In this document: piece by piece, positions 1-8,813 of the stretch
Numbering within the stretch: position 1 is the first letter of the stretch
Layout of the letters: the number at the start of each line of letters is the position of its first letter
Source: Variovorax paradoxus
GTDB lineage: Bacteria; Pseudomonadota; Gammaproteobacteria; Burkholderiales; Burkholderiaceae_C
Assembly: GCF_009755665.1 (NCBI RefSeq)
Contig: NZ_CP046622.1
Coordinates: 4,836,001 to 4,900,000 of the forward strand
DNA length: 64,000 nt
Direction of reading: 5' to 3'
The notes under the pieces: generated by a model
Databases searched by the model: none
What the model was told of the DNA's origin: nothing
What the model saw: only the letters and a program-made list of their open reading frames with translations
Translations under genes and position numbers: made by a program

Positions 1-184
1 GCCGGACGCCGCCGCCCTTGCCGCGGCCGCCGGCATGAATTTGCGCCTTGACCACCCAGGCCCTGCCACCGAGCCGCGCGGCGGCGTCGGCTGCCTCGTC
101 GGGCGAAAAGCATGCATATCCACGCGGCGTGGGCACGCCGTATTTGCGCAATACGTCCTTGCCTTGGTATTCGTGGATATTCAT
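1..184 (-). CDS. Succinate/malate-CoA ligase beta subunit, N-terminal part (cut by window edge)
   Basis: Only the first 61 residues are visible. They begin [10 protein letters not shown] and contain the ATP-grasp N-terminal features of SucC/MtkA proteins: the HEYQ start, [17 protein letters not shown] and Gly-rich ATP-binding loop. The family forms succinyl-CoA or malyl-CoA from the acid, CoA and ATP/GTP together with an alpha subunit. It starts 7 bases after the stop of the small gene before it, so the two are probably co-transcribed. Its place beside an oxalate operon makes a catabolic paralogue (for example a malate thiokinase) as likely as the TCA-cycle sucC. The visible part cannot separate them. 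Confidence 0.85.
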   Translation of the reverse strand, partial: MNIHEYQGKDVLRKYGVPTPRGYACFSPDEAADAAARLGGRAWVVKAQIHAGGRGKGGGVR

Positions 185-191
185 GGCAATT

Positions 192-521
192 TCAGGCGCC
201 GAGCTCGGCGCCGCGGCTTTCGGCCCAATTGAAATAGCGCTTTTTCATGGCGCCCGCTTCGAGCTCCCGCTTTTGATGCTTTTCCTTCTTCTGCTCGATC
301 ACCTCGGCCAAGAATTTGGCGTCGTAGGCGCGCAGAAGATGCGGCTGGTGGGTATTCAGGTAATTGCAGACGCGCTCAATGCCGTCCTGGCTCTGGCGCA
401 GCAGCTGGCAGTAGATTTCGCGGTCCCAATGCCAGCGAAAACCCAACTCGTAGAACGCCGCGTTGTACGCATTGCGTTCCGTTTCACTGCTCCAATATTG
501 AACCGGCAAATCATCGATCAT
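192..521 (-). CDS. Small hypothetical protein (109 aa) upstream of the CoA ligase
   Basis: I do not recognise this protein. The start [10 protein letters not shown] is chosen because AGGAG lies about 6 bases upstream; a longer frame upstream has no such site. It is soluble, with an aromatic N-terminal half ([14 protein letters not shown]) and a charged, probably helical C-terminal half ([11 protein letters not shown]). There is no signal peptide or membrane segment. The spacing to the ligase gene suggests a two-gene unit driven from the AT-rich region 522-735, and the protein might be a small partner of that enzyme, which is inference only. Confidence 0.7.
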   Translation of the reverse strand: MIDDLPVQYWSSETERNAYNAAFYELGFRWHWDREIYCQLLRQSQDGIERVCNYLNTHQPHLLRAYDAKFLAEVIEQKKEKHQKRELEAGAMKKRYFNWAESRGAELGA

Positions 522-735
522 GAAATTTCTCCTAGATATTGAGCGCCGGGCGGCAAATGTTTTGCGTGTCGGCATGATCAAAATGTAGATTCGATGATCG
601 ATAAATAATAGTTAAACTATTTTATTGAATGCATTTGCCATAAGTTATACATAGATGGCCGCGAATTCCCACTGCGGATGAATTTGCACCCGCGATTTCC
701 CCGGCCTTCAAAAACAGCGTTTCTTCAGCTCAGGC
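522..735 (-). promoter_or_regulatory. AT-rich promoter/operator region with a perfect 7-bp inverted repeat
   Basis: This gap between frc and the small gene is strikingly AT-rich (about 590-655) in an otherwise very GC-rich window. It contains the palindrome AATAGTT-A-AACTATT at 607-621. On the minus strand TATAAC (649-644) or TAAAAT (624-619) could be a -10 element. The layout fits a separate, regulated promoter for the small gene and the CoA ligase, with the palindrome as operator. No regulator can be assigned from the sequence. Confidence 0.5.
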
Positions 736-1983
736 TCAAATCACGCCTTCGGCGCGCAGCGCCGCAACGTCGCCCGCCGTGTAGCCGAGCTGCGTCAGCA
801 CTTCTTCTGTGTGCTCGCCGAGAAGCGGCGAGCGCGTCACTTCGGTCCGGCTGTCGGACATCTTGATCGGGTTGCCCACCGTCAGGTACTTGCCGCGGGT
901 GGGGTGGTCCACCTCGACGATGGTGCCGGTCTCGCGCAGCGATTCGTCGGCGGCGATTTCCTTCATCGAGAGAATCGGGCCGCACGGAATGTCGTACTGG
1001 TTGAGGATGTCCATGGCCTCGAACTTGTCCTTGGTCATGGTCCATTGCTCGATGCGCGCGAAGATCGGCTTCAGGTGCAGCAGGCGCGCCGCCGGCGTGG
1101 CATAGGCCTCGTCGGTAATCCAGCCTTCTTCGCCGATGACCTTGCACACCGCGGGCCACACCGCCCCTTGGGTGATGAAGTAGATGTACGCGTTGGGGTC
1201 GGTCTCCCAGCCCTTGCACTTGAGAATGGAGCCCGGCTGGCCGCCGCCCGATGCATTGCCCGCACGCGGCACCGCGTCGCCGAACTTGCCGTCGGGGTAC
1301 TGCGGGTACTCGTGCATGGTGCCGGTGCGCTCCAGGCGCTGCTGGTCGCGCATCTTCACGCGGCAGAGGTTCAGCACTGCGTCCTGCATGGGCGCGAGCA
1401 CCTGCTGGCCGCGGCCCGTGCTGTTGCGCTGGTACAGCGCCGCCATGATGCCCAGCGCCAGGTGCAGGCCGGTGCCGCTGTCGCCGATCTGCGCGCCCGT
1501 GACAACAGGCGGGCCGTCTTCGAAGCCGGTGGTCGACGCCGCGCCGCCCGCGCACTGCGCCACGTTCTCGTACACCTTGCAGTGCTCGTACTTGCCGGGG
1601 CCAAAGCCCTTGACGGAGGCCACGATCATGCGCGGGTTGAGCTCCTGGATGTGGGCCCAGGTAATGCCCATGCGGTCGAGCGCGCCGGGTGCGAAGTTCT
1701 CCACTAGCACGTCGCAGGTCTTGATCAGCGAGTCGAGCACCTGCTTGCCCTTCGGCTTCTTGGTGTCCAGCGTGATCGAGCGCTTGTTGTGGTTCAGCAT
1801 CGTGAAGTAGAGGCTGTCCACACCGGGAATGTCGCGCAGCTGTGCGCGCGTTGCATCGCCTTCGCCGGCGCGCTCCACCTTGATCACGTCGGCGCCGAAC
1901 CACGCCAGCAGCTGGGTGCAGGTGGGGCCGGACTGGACATGGGTGAAGTCGAGAATGCGAACGCCCTCAAGTGCCTTGCTCAT
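736..1983 (-). CDS. frc: Formyl-CoA:oxalate CoA-transferase, paralogue 1
   Basis: A class III (CaiB/BaiF) CoA-transferase of 415 residues that moves CoA from formyl-CoA to oxalate, feeding oxalyl-CoA decarboxylase in the cytoplasm. The catalytic Asp is D168 in [10 protein letters not shown], equivalent to Asp169 of the Oxalobacter enzyme. The family blocks [23 protein letters not shown] and SPLLGEHT are present. The glycine loop that is GGGGQPGW in paralogue 2 and in the Oxalobacter enzyme reads SGGGQPGS here, so substrate range may differ. The start ATG overlaps the PAS gene stop (TGATG) and has AGGAG upstream, indicating translational coupling. It is the last gene of the oxc-frc-PAS-frc operon. 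Confidence 0.92.
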   Translation of the reverse strand: MSKALEGVRILDFTHVQSGPTCTQLLAWFGADVIKVERAGEGDATRAQLRDIPGVDSLYFTMLNHNKRSITLDTKKPKGKQVLDSLIKTCDVLVENFAPGALDRMGITWAHIQELNPRMIVASVKGFGPGKYEHCKVYENVAQCAGGAASTTGFEDGPPVVTGAQIGDSGTGLHLALGIMAALYQRNSTGRGQQVLAPMQDAVLNLCRVKMRDQQRLERTGTMHEYPQYPDGKFGDAVPRAGNASGGGQPGSILKCKGWETDPNAYIYFITQGAVWPAVCKVIGEEGWITDEAYATPAARLLHLKPIFARIEQWTMTKDKFEAMDILNQYDIPCGPILSMKEIAADESLRETGTIVEVDHPTRGKYLTVGNPIKMSDSRTEVTRSPLLGEHTEEVLTQLGYTAGDVAALRAEGVI

Positions 1984-2420
1984 CAGCTGTCTCCTTTGAT
2001 CGTGGTCTCTGCTTCTTGCAGTCGAGCGCGCAATTTACGCTCTTCGGCAAAGCGGGCGGTTTCGTCTCGCACGATGGCAACGATGCCCGTGACCTCGCGA
2101 TCCTCCGAGAACAGCATCGACACCGTGAAGGCGATCGACAGCGTGTGCCCGTCCTTGTGCAGCGCGGGTACGCGCAGCAGGTCGGCTCCATACTTGGTGA
2201 TGCCGGTTTCCATGGTCTTGTGGTAACCGTCCCAGTGCCGCTGGCGCTGCCTCTGGGGAATGATCATGTCGAGCGACTGGCCCAGTGCCTCGGCTTCGGT
2301 AAAGCCGAAGATCCGCTCGGCGGCGCGGTTCCAGAGCGTGATCGCTCCTTTCGCATCGCACACCATGATCGCGTCGCCGGCGCCTTCGACGAGCTGCTTG
2401 AAATCAACGTTCGCTTGCAT
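1983..2420 (-). CDS. Single-domain PAS protein inside the oxalate operon
   Basis: A 145-residue protein that is essentially one PAS domain (about 5-125) followed by a short charged helix (about 125-145). It has no kinase, DNA-binding or cyclase output domain, so it must act through a partner. The stretch [14 protein letters not shown] resembles FixL-type PAS domains, and R61-H62 falls where FixL carries its haem-ligating histidine. The same motif also occurs in PAS domains without haem. It lies between two frc genes, and its stop overlaps the downstream frc start by one base, so expression is tied to the CoA-transferase. Role unknown: a redox, oxygen or ligand sensor for the pathway is inference. 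Confidence 0.85.
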   Translation of the reverse strand: MQANVDFKQLVEGAGDAIMVCDAKGAITLWNRAAERIFGFTEAEALGQSLDMIIPQRQRQRHWDGYHKTMETGITKYGADLLRVPALHKDGHTLSIAFTVSMLFSEDREVTGIVAIVRDETARFAEERKLRARLQEAETTIKGDS

Positions 2421-2447
2421 GTTTACCTCTGGCGCTTCATGTCGATT

Positions 2448-2484
2448 CCCGGTTTCGCCCGCTCCTGGAGCGGACGAAACCGGG
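2448..2484 (-). other. Strong intra-operon stem-loop between frc paralogue 2 and the PAS gene
   Basis: CCCGGTTTCG (2448-2457) pairs with CGAAACCGGG (2475-2484). CCGCTCC (2459-2465) pairs with GGAGCGG (2467-2473). That gives a 17-bp hairpin with one C/A mismatch and a 1-base loop. No T-run follows on either strand, so it is not a classical terminator. In the operon transcript it would sit just after the frc stop and before the PAS ribosome-binding region, which fits a stability or processing element. Confidence 0.6.
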
Positions 2485-2491
2485 GGAGCCG

Positions 2492-3769
2492 CTACACGGC
2501 CTTGGATTCCTTGAGATTGTCGATCTGTTCCTTGGTGTAGCCCAGCTCCGCCAGCACCTCTTCAGTGTGCTCGCCCAGCAGCGGCGAGGCGGTGACCTCG
2601 GGCTTGAGGTCCGAGAACTTGATCGGGCTGCCGATGGTCCAGTAGCTGCCGCGCTCCTTGTGCGGCACTTCGACGATGGAGCCGCTCTTGCGCAGCGACT
2701 CGTCGTGCAGCAGTTCCTTCATCGACAGCACCGGGGCGCAAGGAATGTCGTGCTTGCGGAAGATGTCCACCGCCTCGAACTTGGTCTTGTCCTTGATGAA
2801 GTCCTCGATGGTCGCGAAGATCTGGTCGATGTGCGGCTGGCGGGCCTTGGGGGTCATGTAGTCCGGGTCGGTCTTCCACTCGGGCTTGCCGAGCGCGTCG
2901 CAGATCGGGTCCCAGGCGTGGCCCTGCACCGTGAAGTAGATGTAGGCGTTGGGATCGGTCTGCCAACCCTTGCACTTCAAAATCCAGCCCGGCTGTCCGC
3001 CGCCGCCGGCATTGCCGCCGCGCGGCACCACCTTGTCCTTGAAGGCGTCCATCTCGTGCGGGTACTGGGGGTATTCCTCCAGGTAGCCCACGCTGTCCAG
3101 GCGCTGCTGGTCGCGCATCTTCACGCGGCACAGGTTGAGCACGGCGTCCTGCATGGAGCAAGCCACCTTCTGGCCCTTGCCCGTTTGCTGGCGGCCGATG
3201 ATGGCCGTCAGGATGCCGATGGCCAGGTGCATGCCGGTGTTGGAGTCGCCCAGTGCGGCCGCCGAAATGGTGGGCACCGAGTTTTCACCCTTCCACCAGC
3301 CGGTGGTGGAGGCCGCGCCGCCCGCGCACTGCGCCACGTTCTCGTACACCTTCAGGTCTTCGTAGTGGTGGCCGTCGCTGAAGCCCTTGACCGAGGCGAC
3401 GATCATCTTGGGGTTCAGTTCCTGGATGCGCGCCCAGGTAAAGCCCATGCGGTCGAGTGCACCGGGGCCGAAGTTTTCCACCAGCACGTCGGATTCGCGG
3501 ATCAGCTTTTCCAGCACCGCCTTGCCCTCGGGCTTCTTGGTGTCCAGCGTGATCGAACGCTTGTTGCTGTTGAGCATGGTGAAGTACAGCGCGTCGACAT
3601 TCGGGATGTCGCGCAGCTGGCTGCGCGTGACGTCGCCGGCACCCGGGCGCTCGACCTTGATCACGTCGGCGCCGAACCAGGCCAGCATCTGCGTGCATGC
3701 CGGACCCGCCTGCACGTGGGTGAAGTCGATGATCTTGATGCCGTTGAGGGGTTTGTTGTTGCTGCTCAT
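2492..3769 (-). CDS. frc: Formyl-CoA:oxalate CoA-transferase, paralogue 2
   Basis: A 425-residue class III CoA-transferase closely similar to the gene at 736-1983. The catalytic Asp is D175 in [11 protein letters not shown], and the glycine loop is the canonical GGGGQPGW of the Oxalobacter enzyme, so this copy is the better candidate for the main oxalate enzyme. The start [10 protein letters not shown] has AGGAG about 10 bases upstream; the same frame runs open much further but only antisense or out of frame to oxc. It is 29 bases downstream of oxc and upstream of the stem-loop at 2448-2484. Confidence 0.93.
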   Translation of the reverse strand: MSSNNKPLNGIKIIDFTHVQAGPACTQMLAWFGADVIKVERPGAGDVTRSQLRDIPNVDALYFTMLNSNKRSITLDTKKPEGKAVLEKLIRESDVLVENFGPGALDRMGFTWARIQELNPKMIVASVKGFSDGHHYEDLKVYENVAQCAGGAASTTGWWKGENSVPTISAAALGDSNTGMHLAIGILTAIIGRQQTGKGQKVACSMQDAVLNLCRVKMRDQQRLDSVGYLEEYPQYPHEMDAFKDKVVPRGGNAGGGGQPGWILKCKGWQTDPNAYIYFTVQGHAWDPICDALGKPEWKTDPDYMTPKARQPHIDQIFATIEDFIKDKTKFEAVDIFRKHDIPCAPVLSMKELLHDESLRKSGSIVEVPHKERGSYWTIGSPIKFSDLKPEVTASPLLGEHTEEVLAELGYTKEQIDNLKESKAV

Positions 3770-3798
3770 TGCTGCGATCTCCTGATTGAATGAACGGA

Positions 3799-5619
3799 TT
3801 ACTTCTTCTTGGCCGTGGCCGGATTGAGGCTGGTGATGCGGCCGCTCTCGGTGCCGGCGGTCTCGTCGATCACGGCGTTGATGAGCGTGGGGCGGCGGGA
3901 AGCCACGGCTTCGGCCAGCGCCTTCTGCAGTTCGTCCGCGGTGGTGGCGTTGACACCCACGCCGCCGAAGGCTTCCATCAGCTTGTCGTAGCGCGCGTTC
4001 TTCACGAAAACGGTGGGCGCCACGTCGGGCGTGCCGCTGGGGTTGACGTCGGTGCCGCGGTAGACGCCGTTGTTGTTGAACACGACGATGCAGATCGGCA
4101 GGTTGTAGCGGCAGATGGTTTCCACCTCCATGCCGCTGAAGCCGAAGGCGCTGTCGCCCTCGATGGCGATCACCGGCTTGTCGGTCACCACCGCGGCCGC
4201 CACGGCAAAGCCCATACCGATGCCCATGATTCCCCACGTGCCCACGTCCAGGCGCTTGCGCGGCTCGTACATGTCGACGATGCTGCGTGCGAAGTCGAGC
4301 GTGTTGGCACCCTCGTTCACCACAATGGCGTCGGGCCGGGCCTTCACCTGGTCGCGGATCACGCTCAGCGCGCTGTGGAAGTTCATCGGCGAAGGCCGCG
4401 CGGCCAGCGTCACGGCCATCTTCGACAGGTTCTTGTCCTTGCGCTCGGCAATGGCGCCGGTCCATTCGGCCGGCGGCTTGGCCCACTTGGCATCGACGCC
4501 GGCGAGCAGCGCCGCCACGCAGGAGCCGATGTCCCCGATCACCGGTGCGGCAATGGCCACGTTGCTGTCGATCTCGGTCGGTGCGATGTCGATCTGGATG
4601 AACTGCTTGGCGCCCTTCTCCTGGCCCCAGGTCTTGCCCTTGCCGTGCGAGAGCAGCCAGTTGAGGCGCGCGCCCACCAGCATCACCACGTCGGCCTCTT
4701 GCAGCACATAGGAGCGCGCCGCAGCGGCCGATTGCGCATGCGTGTCGGGCAGCAGGCCCTTGGCCATCGACATCGGCAGGTAGGGAATGCCGGTCTTCTC
4801 GATCAGCGCGCGGATGTCGGCGTCGGCCTGTGCATAGGCCGCACCCTTGCCGAGCAGGATCAGCGGCTTCTTTGCTCCCTTGAGCAGGTCGAGCGCGCGC
4901 TGAACCGCATCGGGCGCCGGAATCTGGCGGGGGGCCGGATCGACCACCTTGATGAGCGACCTGCGGCCGGCTTCGGCGTCCATGGTCTGCGCGAACAGCT
5001 TGGCCGGCAGATCGAGGTACACGCCGCCGGGGCGGCCCGACACGGCCGAGCGGATGGCCCGTGCAATGCCCACGCCGATGTCTTCGGCGTGCAGCACGCG
5101 GAAGGCAGCCTTGCACAGCGGCTTGGCGATGGCCAGCTGGTCCATCTCTTCGTAGTCGCCCTGCTGCAGGTCGACGATCTCGCGCTCGCTGGAGCCGCTG
5201 ATGAGAATCATCGGGAAGCAGTTGGTGGTGGCGTTGGCCAGCGCCGTCAGGCCGTTCAGGAAGCCCGGCGCAGACACCGTGAGGCAGATGCCCGGCTTTT
5301 GCGTGAGAAAGCCGGCAGCGGCAGCGGCATTGCCCGCATGCTGCTCGTGGCGGAACGAGATGACGCGCAGGCCTTCTGCCTGGGCCATCCGCGTCAGGTC
5401 GGTGATCGGAATGCCCGGCAAGCCGAAGATCGTGTCGATATCGTTCAGCTTCAGCGCATCGATGACCAGGTGGAAGCCGTCGATCGTGGTGTCGTGCGCC
5501 TCCTCCGTGGGTTGCTTGAGTGCGAGCACGACCGCGTCGCCTTCGGCAGCCTTGTTCTTTGGCTTGAGGGCGTCGTCGAGGGTCGTGGATGCCTCTTTAT
5601 CCGTTCTTACTGAAGACAT
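3799..5619 (-). CDS. oxc: Oxalyl-CoA decarboxylase
   Basis: A thiamine-diphosphate enzyme of 606 residues that converts oxalyl-CoA to formyl-CoA and CO2. The catalytic Glu is E92 in SFRHEQHAG (Glu56 in Oxalobacter). The C-terminal ThDP/Mg motif runs from [11 protein letters not shown] to FNNNGVYRG. The N-terminus is about 36 residues longer than the Oxalobacter enzyme, hydrophilic and without a signal peptide. The chain ends in KKK. It is the first gene of the minus-strand operon oxc-frc-PAS-frc. A Crp/Fnr-type palindrome centred about 80 bases upstream of its start probably controls it. Confidence 0.95.
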   Translation of the reverse strand: MSSVRTDKEASTTLDDALKPKNKAAEGDAVVLALKQPTEEAHDTTIDGFHLVIDALKLNDIDTIFGLPGIPITDLTRMAQAEGLRVISFRHEQHAGNAAAAAGFLTQKPGICLTVSAPGFLNGLTALANATTNCFPMILISGSSEREIVDLQQGDYEEMDQLAIAKPLCKAAFRVLHAEDIGVGIARAIRSAVSGRPGGVYLDLPAKLFAQTMDAEAGRRSLIKVVDPAPRQIPAPDAVQRALDLLKGAKKPLILLGKGAAYAQADADIRALIEKTGIPYLPMSMAKGLLPDTHAQSAAAARSYVLQEADVVMLVGARLNWLLSHGKGKTWGQEKGAKQFIQIDIAPTEIDSNVAIAAPVIGDIGSCVAALLAGVDAKWAKPPAEWTGAIAERKDKNLSKMAVTLAARPSPMNFHSALSVIRDQVKARPDAIVVNEGANTLDFARSIVDMYEPRKRLDVGTWGIMGIGMGFAVAAAVVTDKPVIAIEGDSAFGFSGMEVETICRYNLPICIVVFNNNGVYRGTDVNPSGTPDVAPTVFVKNARYDKLMEAFGGVGVNATTADELQKALAEAVASRRPTLINAVIDETAGTESGRITSLNPATAKKK

Positions 5620-5663
5620 GTCTCTCCTTCTTGCTTGGGTGAATGGCCGAGGCCCGAGCCGGG

Positions 5664-5707
5664 ACTATGATTCGGGGCATGTCTTTCGGGCGTTGACCTC
5701 GGTCAAC
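5664..5707 (-). promoter_or_regulatory. FNR-like operator (5692-5707) and probable class II promoter of oxc
   Basis: GTTGACC-TC-GGTCAAC (5692-5707) is a perfect 7-bp inverted repeat. It matches the Crp/Fnr pattern TTGAC-N4-GTCAA. On the minus strand a -10-like CATAGT lies at 5669-5664, about 33 bases from the palindrome centre, close to the spacing expected when an activator sits at -41.5. The neighbouring Crp/Fnr gene reads away in the other direction, so the site may also autoregulate it. A second copy stands before tctC. Confidence 0.7.
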
Positions 5708-5775
5708 TTTCCGGAAAACGGCACCAGCCAGATGAACCAGAAGTTGTTGTTGCGAATTCGAGCAAGACGGGCCCC

Positions 5776-6384
5776 ATGACTTTGTTGGAAAACCATCCGG
5801 AGAAAAACATCATTCGCGCGCAGCTCCGGCAGAACATCCTTCTCAAGGACCTGAGCGAGAGCGAACGCGCCGAGCTGGAAACCCATCTCGTCATCGTGGA
5901 CGGCAACAAAGGCGACTTTCTGTTGCACCAGGGCGTGCGGGAGATGGAGCAGTACTTCATCCTCGACGGCATCCTCAAGCGGGTGGTGAGCAACCCCGAG
6001 GGCAAGGAAATGATCCTGCGCTTTGCCGACGCGCACGACATGGAAACGAGCTATGCGGCCCTGCGGCTTGGCACGCCCACGCCCTACGGCATCGTGTGCG
6101 TCACCAAGGCTCGCGTGGCCAGCCTCCCGCTGAAGGAGTGGATCGCGTTCTTGAACCGCCACCCCGAGACCAAGGAGCTGTTCGAATACTGCGTGATGCG
6201 CGGCATGAGCGAAATCATGGCGCACACCATCACGCTGCATTTGCTCGACGCACCCGGGCGCGTGCACCGATTCATGCGCAAGCACCCCGAGCTGGAAGAC
6301 CGCATTCCCAGCAAGGAGCTTGCGTCGTATCTCAACCTCTCCGCAGAAACCCTTAGCCGGCTCCGAAAACGCGGAAAGATCTAG
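5776..6384 (+). CDS. Crp/Fnr family transcriptional regulator of the oxalate/tct island
   Basis: A 202-residue regulator with an N-terminal cyclic-nucleotide-type beta-roll (about 20-130) and a C-terminal winged helix-turn-helix (about 165-202). The recognition helix has E191, S194 and R195 in AETLSRLRKR, the same E-x-x-S-R pattern that FNR uses to read TTGAT half-sites. This agrees with the TTGAC half-sites found upstream of oxc and tctC. The cysteine cluster that binds Fe-S in FNR is absent, so the effector is not oxygen through such a cluster and remains unknown. It is divergent from oxc, with the palindrome between them. Confidence 0.9.
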   Translation: MTLLENHPEKNIIRAQLRQNILLKDLSESERAELETHLVIVDGNKGDFLLHQGVREMEQYFILDGILKRVVSNPEGKEMILRFADAHDMETSYAALRLGTPTPYGIVCVTKARVASLPLKEWIAFLNRHPETKELFEYCVMRGMSEIMAHTITLHLLDAPGRVHRFMRKHPELEDRIPSKELASYLNLSAETLSRLRKRGKI

Positions 6385-6409
6385 GCAGGCGCGCAGTCGC
6401 GCGCGGTAT

Positions 6410-7246
6410 TCAGGTCTGCTTGGACGATGCGAAGCGGCGCGGAACGGTCATCAGGCGCAGCGCGTTGTCCACGCTGCTTACGCCGCCCACCTTGGAGGCC
6501 ACGTCCTCCGTAAGCGCGCGTTCTTCCGCGTTGAGAACGATGCCGCTCAGCTTTACCTTGCCTTGGTCGGCCTCGACGGTCACGCGGATGTCGCTGGTCG
6601 CCTCGTTGTCCTTCAGCGCCGACTTCACGCGCGCCGCAAGCGTCATGTTGGCCAGGAGCGCGCGCGAGGCCGGTGTTTCGGCAAACTCCGGCCGCTCCGC
6701 CAGCGCGCGGATCTGCGCCACGCAGCTGTCCACCGAGATGCGATCTGTGTTGAGCACCAGGTCGTAGAGCACCGGGTCGCCCCATGTCACGCCGAACTGC
6801 GCATGCATGCGCGCCGCGTGCGCATCGTCGCTGCGCCGGATTTCGGCTTCGGCAAACTCCGCGTCGTCGGTTTCCAGGTGCGCCATCAGCCATGCGACAC
6901 GATTCTTCATCGAGCGCGTGATGCGTACGCACACCACGTGCGGCACCGGCCGCAGCAGGCAGGTGGCGCCCCAGCCGCGCAGCACCACGTTGCCGCGGTC
7001 GGCCAGTGCAAAGAGTTCTTCGGCCGTGTAGAGCGCAAGGCTGCGCTTGTCGGCCGTGAGCCGTTCGACAAAGCCGGCCTTGCCGTCGCGCAGGCGGCCG
7101 ATGAAGCTGGTCGGCACCTGCATGCGGTCGGCCACGCGCTCGATCGTCTCGTGGCGCATGATCTCGAGCCCGAGCTGCTCGGCAAGGCGCTGCGACACGT
7201 CCTTGGCAAGGGAGCCCATCTCCTGGGTGAGTGCAATCACTGGCAT
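6410..7246 (-). CDS. Cytidylate-kinase-like domain fused to a BON domain
   Basis: A 278-residue protein. Residues 1 to about 195 resemble the cytidylate-kinase-like family: an IALTQEMGS start in place of the usual P-loop, then LAEQLGLEIM, LRGWGATCLLR and VRITRSMKNRVAWLM. Residues about 210-275 look like a BON domain (ITVEADQGKVKLSGIVLNAEER, KVGGVSSVDNALR). The P-loop is degenerate, so kinase activity is doubtful. The start ATG at 7246 has GGAGAA upstream. It begins 16 bases after tctA and is the last gene of the tctC-tctB-tctA unit, pointing to a role linked to the transporter or its regulation. BON domains usually bind membranes or envelope components, which is unexpected on a cytosolic kinase fold. 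Confidence 0.75.
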   Translation of the reverse strand: MPVIALTQEMGSLAKDVSQRLAEQLGLEIMRHETIERVADRMQVPTSFIGRLRDGKAGFVERLTADKRSLALYTAEELFALADRGNVVLRGWGATCLLRPVPHVVCVRITRSMKNRVAWLMAHLETDDAEFAEAEIRRSDDAHAARMHAQFGVTWGDPVLYDLVLNTDRISVDSCVAQIRALAERPEFAETPASRALLANMTLAARVKSALKDNEATSDIRVTVEADQGKVKLSGIVLNAEERALTEDVASKVGGVSSVDNALRLMTVPRRFASSKQT

Positions 7247-7262
7247 GTTGGTTGTTCTCCGG

Positions 7263-8792
7263 TCAGTCCACGGGGCGCTCGACGGCAAACTCGTCGTGCT
7301 TCTTGGGCTTGACCAGTGCAAGCACCTTGGAGATCAGCGGCCAGAACAGCAGCACCAGCGCCAGGGTGGTGATGCCACCGACCAGCGGGTTCGAGAACAT
7401 GATCATCACGTCGCCCTGCGAGACCAGCATGGCCTGGCGGAACGAGTCTTCGGCCTTGTCGCCGAGCACCAGCGCCAGCACCAGCGGCGCGAGCGGGAAG
7501 TCGAGCTTCTTGAAAAGATACCCCACCACGCCGAAGCCGAGCATGAACCAGATGTCGAGCATCGCGTTGTGCACCGTGTAGGCGCCAATGGCGCAGATCA
7601 CGATGATCACCGGCGCGATGATCGAGAACGGAATGCGCAGGATCGAGGCGAACAGCGGCACCGTGCTCAGCACCACGATGAGGCCGACGATGTTGCCCAG
7701 GTACATGCTGGCGATGAGGCCCCAGACGAAGTCCTTCTGCTCGACGAAGAGCAGCGGGCCCGGCTGCAGGCCCCAGATCAGCAGGCCGCCCAGCAGCACC
7801 GCGGCAGTGGGCGAGCCCGGAATGCCCAGCGCCAGCATCGGCAGCAATGCGCTGGTGCCTGCGGCGTGCGCCGCGGTTTCGGGCGCAACCACGCCTTCCA
7901 TTTGCCCGGTGCCGAACTTGGAGCCGCGCTTGGACATCTTCTTGGCCAGGCCGTAGGCCATGAACGAAGCCGGAGTGGCGCCGCCGGGCGTGATGCCCAT
8001 CCAGATGCCGATGAGCGAACTGCGCAGCGACGTTACCCAGTACTGCGGCAGCTGCTTCCAGGTCTGCAGCACCACCTTCGGATCGATCTTCGCGGTCTTG
8101 CCGGAGAACTTCAGGCCTTCTTCCATCGACAGCAGAATTTCGCCGATGCCGAACAGGCCGATCACTGCAATGAGGAAGTCGAACCCTCGCATCAGCTCAG
8201 GCTGGCCGAAGGTCAGCCGCAGCTGGCCCGTGACCGTGTCCATGCCCACGCTCGCCAGCGCAAAGCCGAGCGCCATGGATGCCAGGATCTTGAATGGCGA
8301 CCCTTTGCCCATGCCCACGAAGCTGCAGAAGGTAAGCAAGTACACCGCAAAGAATTCGGGCGAGCCGAACTTCAGCGCGAACTTGGCCACCAGCGGCGCG
8401 AGGAAGGTGATCATGATCACCGCCAGCAGTGCGCCGATGAACGACGAGGTGAACGCCGTGGTGAGCGCCGCGCCCGCATTGCCCTGCTGCGCCATCGGGT
8501 AGCCGTCGAAGGTGGTGGCCACCGACCACGGCTCGCCCGGTATGTTGAACAGAATGGAGGTGATGGCACCGCCGAACAGCGCCCCCCAGTAGATGCACGA
8601 CAGCATGATGATCGCCGAGGTGGGCGACATCGTGAACGTGAGGGGCAGCAGGATGGCCACGCCGTTGGCGCCGCCGAGCCCCGGGAGCACGCCGATCAGT
8701 ACCCCCAGGATGATGCCGACGAACATCAGGCCGATGTTCATGGGGGTGAGGATCACCGAGAAGCCCTGCAGCAGGGCGCTGATTTCTTCCAT
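7263..8792 (-). CDS. tctA: Tripartite tricarboxylate transporter, large membrane subunit
   Basis: A 509-residue TctA protein with about ten or more hydrophobic segments and the family motifs GVLPGLGGANGVAILLPLTF (about 36-55), LFNIPGEPWSVATTFDGYPMA and ALGIPGSPTAAVLLGGLL. It is the large permease component that, with TctB and the periplasmic binder TctC, imports a carboxylate using an ion gradient. It starts about 20 bases after tctB. The substrate cannot be read from sequence. The regulatory link to the oxalate operon suggests a di- or tricarboxylate, possibly oxalate itself. Confidence 0.93.
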   Translation of the reverse strand: MEEISALLQGFSVILTPMNIGLMFVGIILGVLIGVLPGLGGANGVAILLPLTFTMSPTSAIIMLSCIYWGALFGGAITSILFNIPGEPWSVATTFDGYPMAQQGNAGAALTTAFTSSFIGALLAVIMITFLAPLVAKFALKFGSPEFFAVYLLTFCSFVGMGKGSPFKILASMALGFALASVGMDTVTGQLRLTFGQPELMRGFDFLIAVIGLFGIGEILLSMEEGLKFSGKTAKIDPKVVLQTWKQLPQYWVTSLRSSLIGIWMGITPGGATPASFMAYGLAKKMSKRGSKFGTGQMEGVVAPETAAHAAGTSALLPMLALGIPGSPTAAVLLGGLLIWGLQPGPLLFVEQKDFVWGLIASMYLGNIVGLIVVLSTVPLFASILRIPFSIIAPVIIVICAIGAYTVHNAMLDIWFMLGFGVVGYLFKKLDFPLAPLVLALVLGDKAEDSFRQAMLVSQGDVMIMFSNPLVGGITTLALVLLFWPLISKVLALVKPKKHDEFAVERPVD

Positions 8793-8813
8793 TTCGCGTT
8801 TGCTCCGTGAAAT

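Noticed and set aside
2492..5116. Apparent 874-residue fusion of an unknown N-terminus to Frc
   Set aside because: The upstream part is merely an open out-of-phase reading of oxc; AGGAG and the family start at 3769 define the true gene.
3790..5613. Plus-strand open frame of about 607 codons opposite oxc
   Set aside because: It is the antisense shadow of a well-supported enzyme; His/Arg/Gly-rich composition with no domain, a usual artefact in GC-rich DNA.
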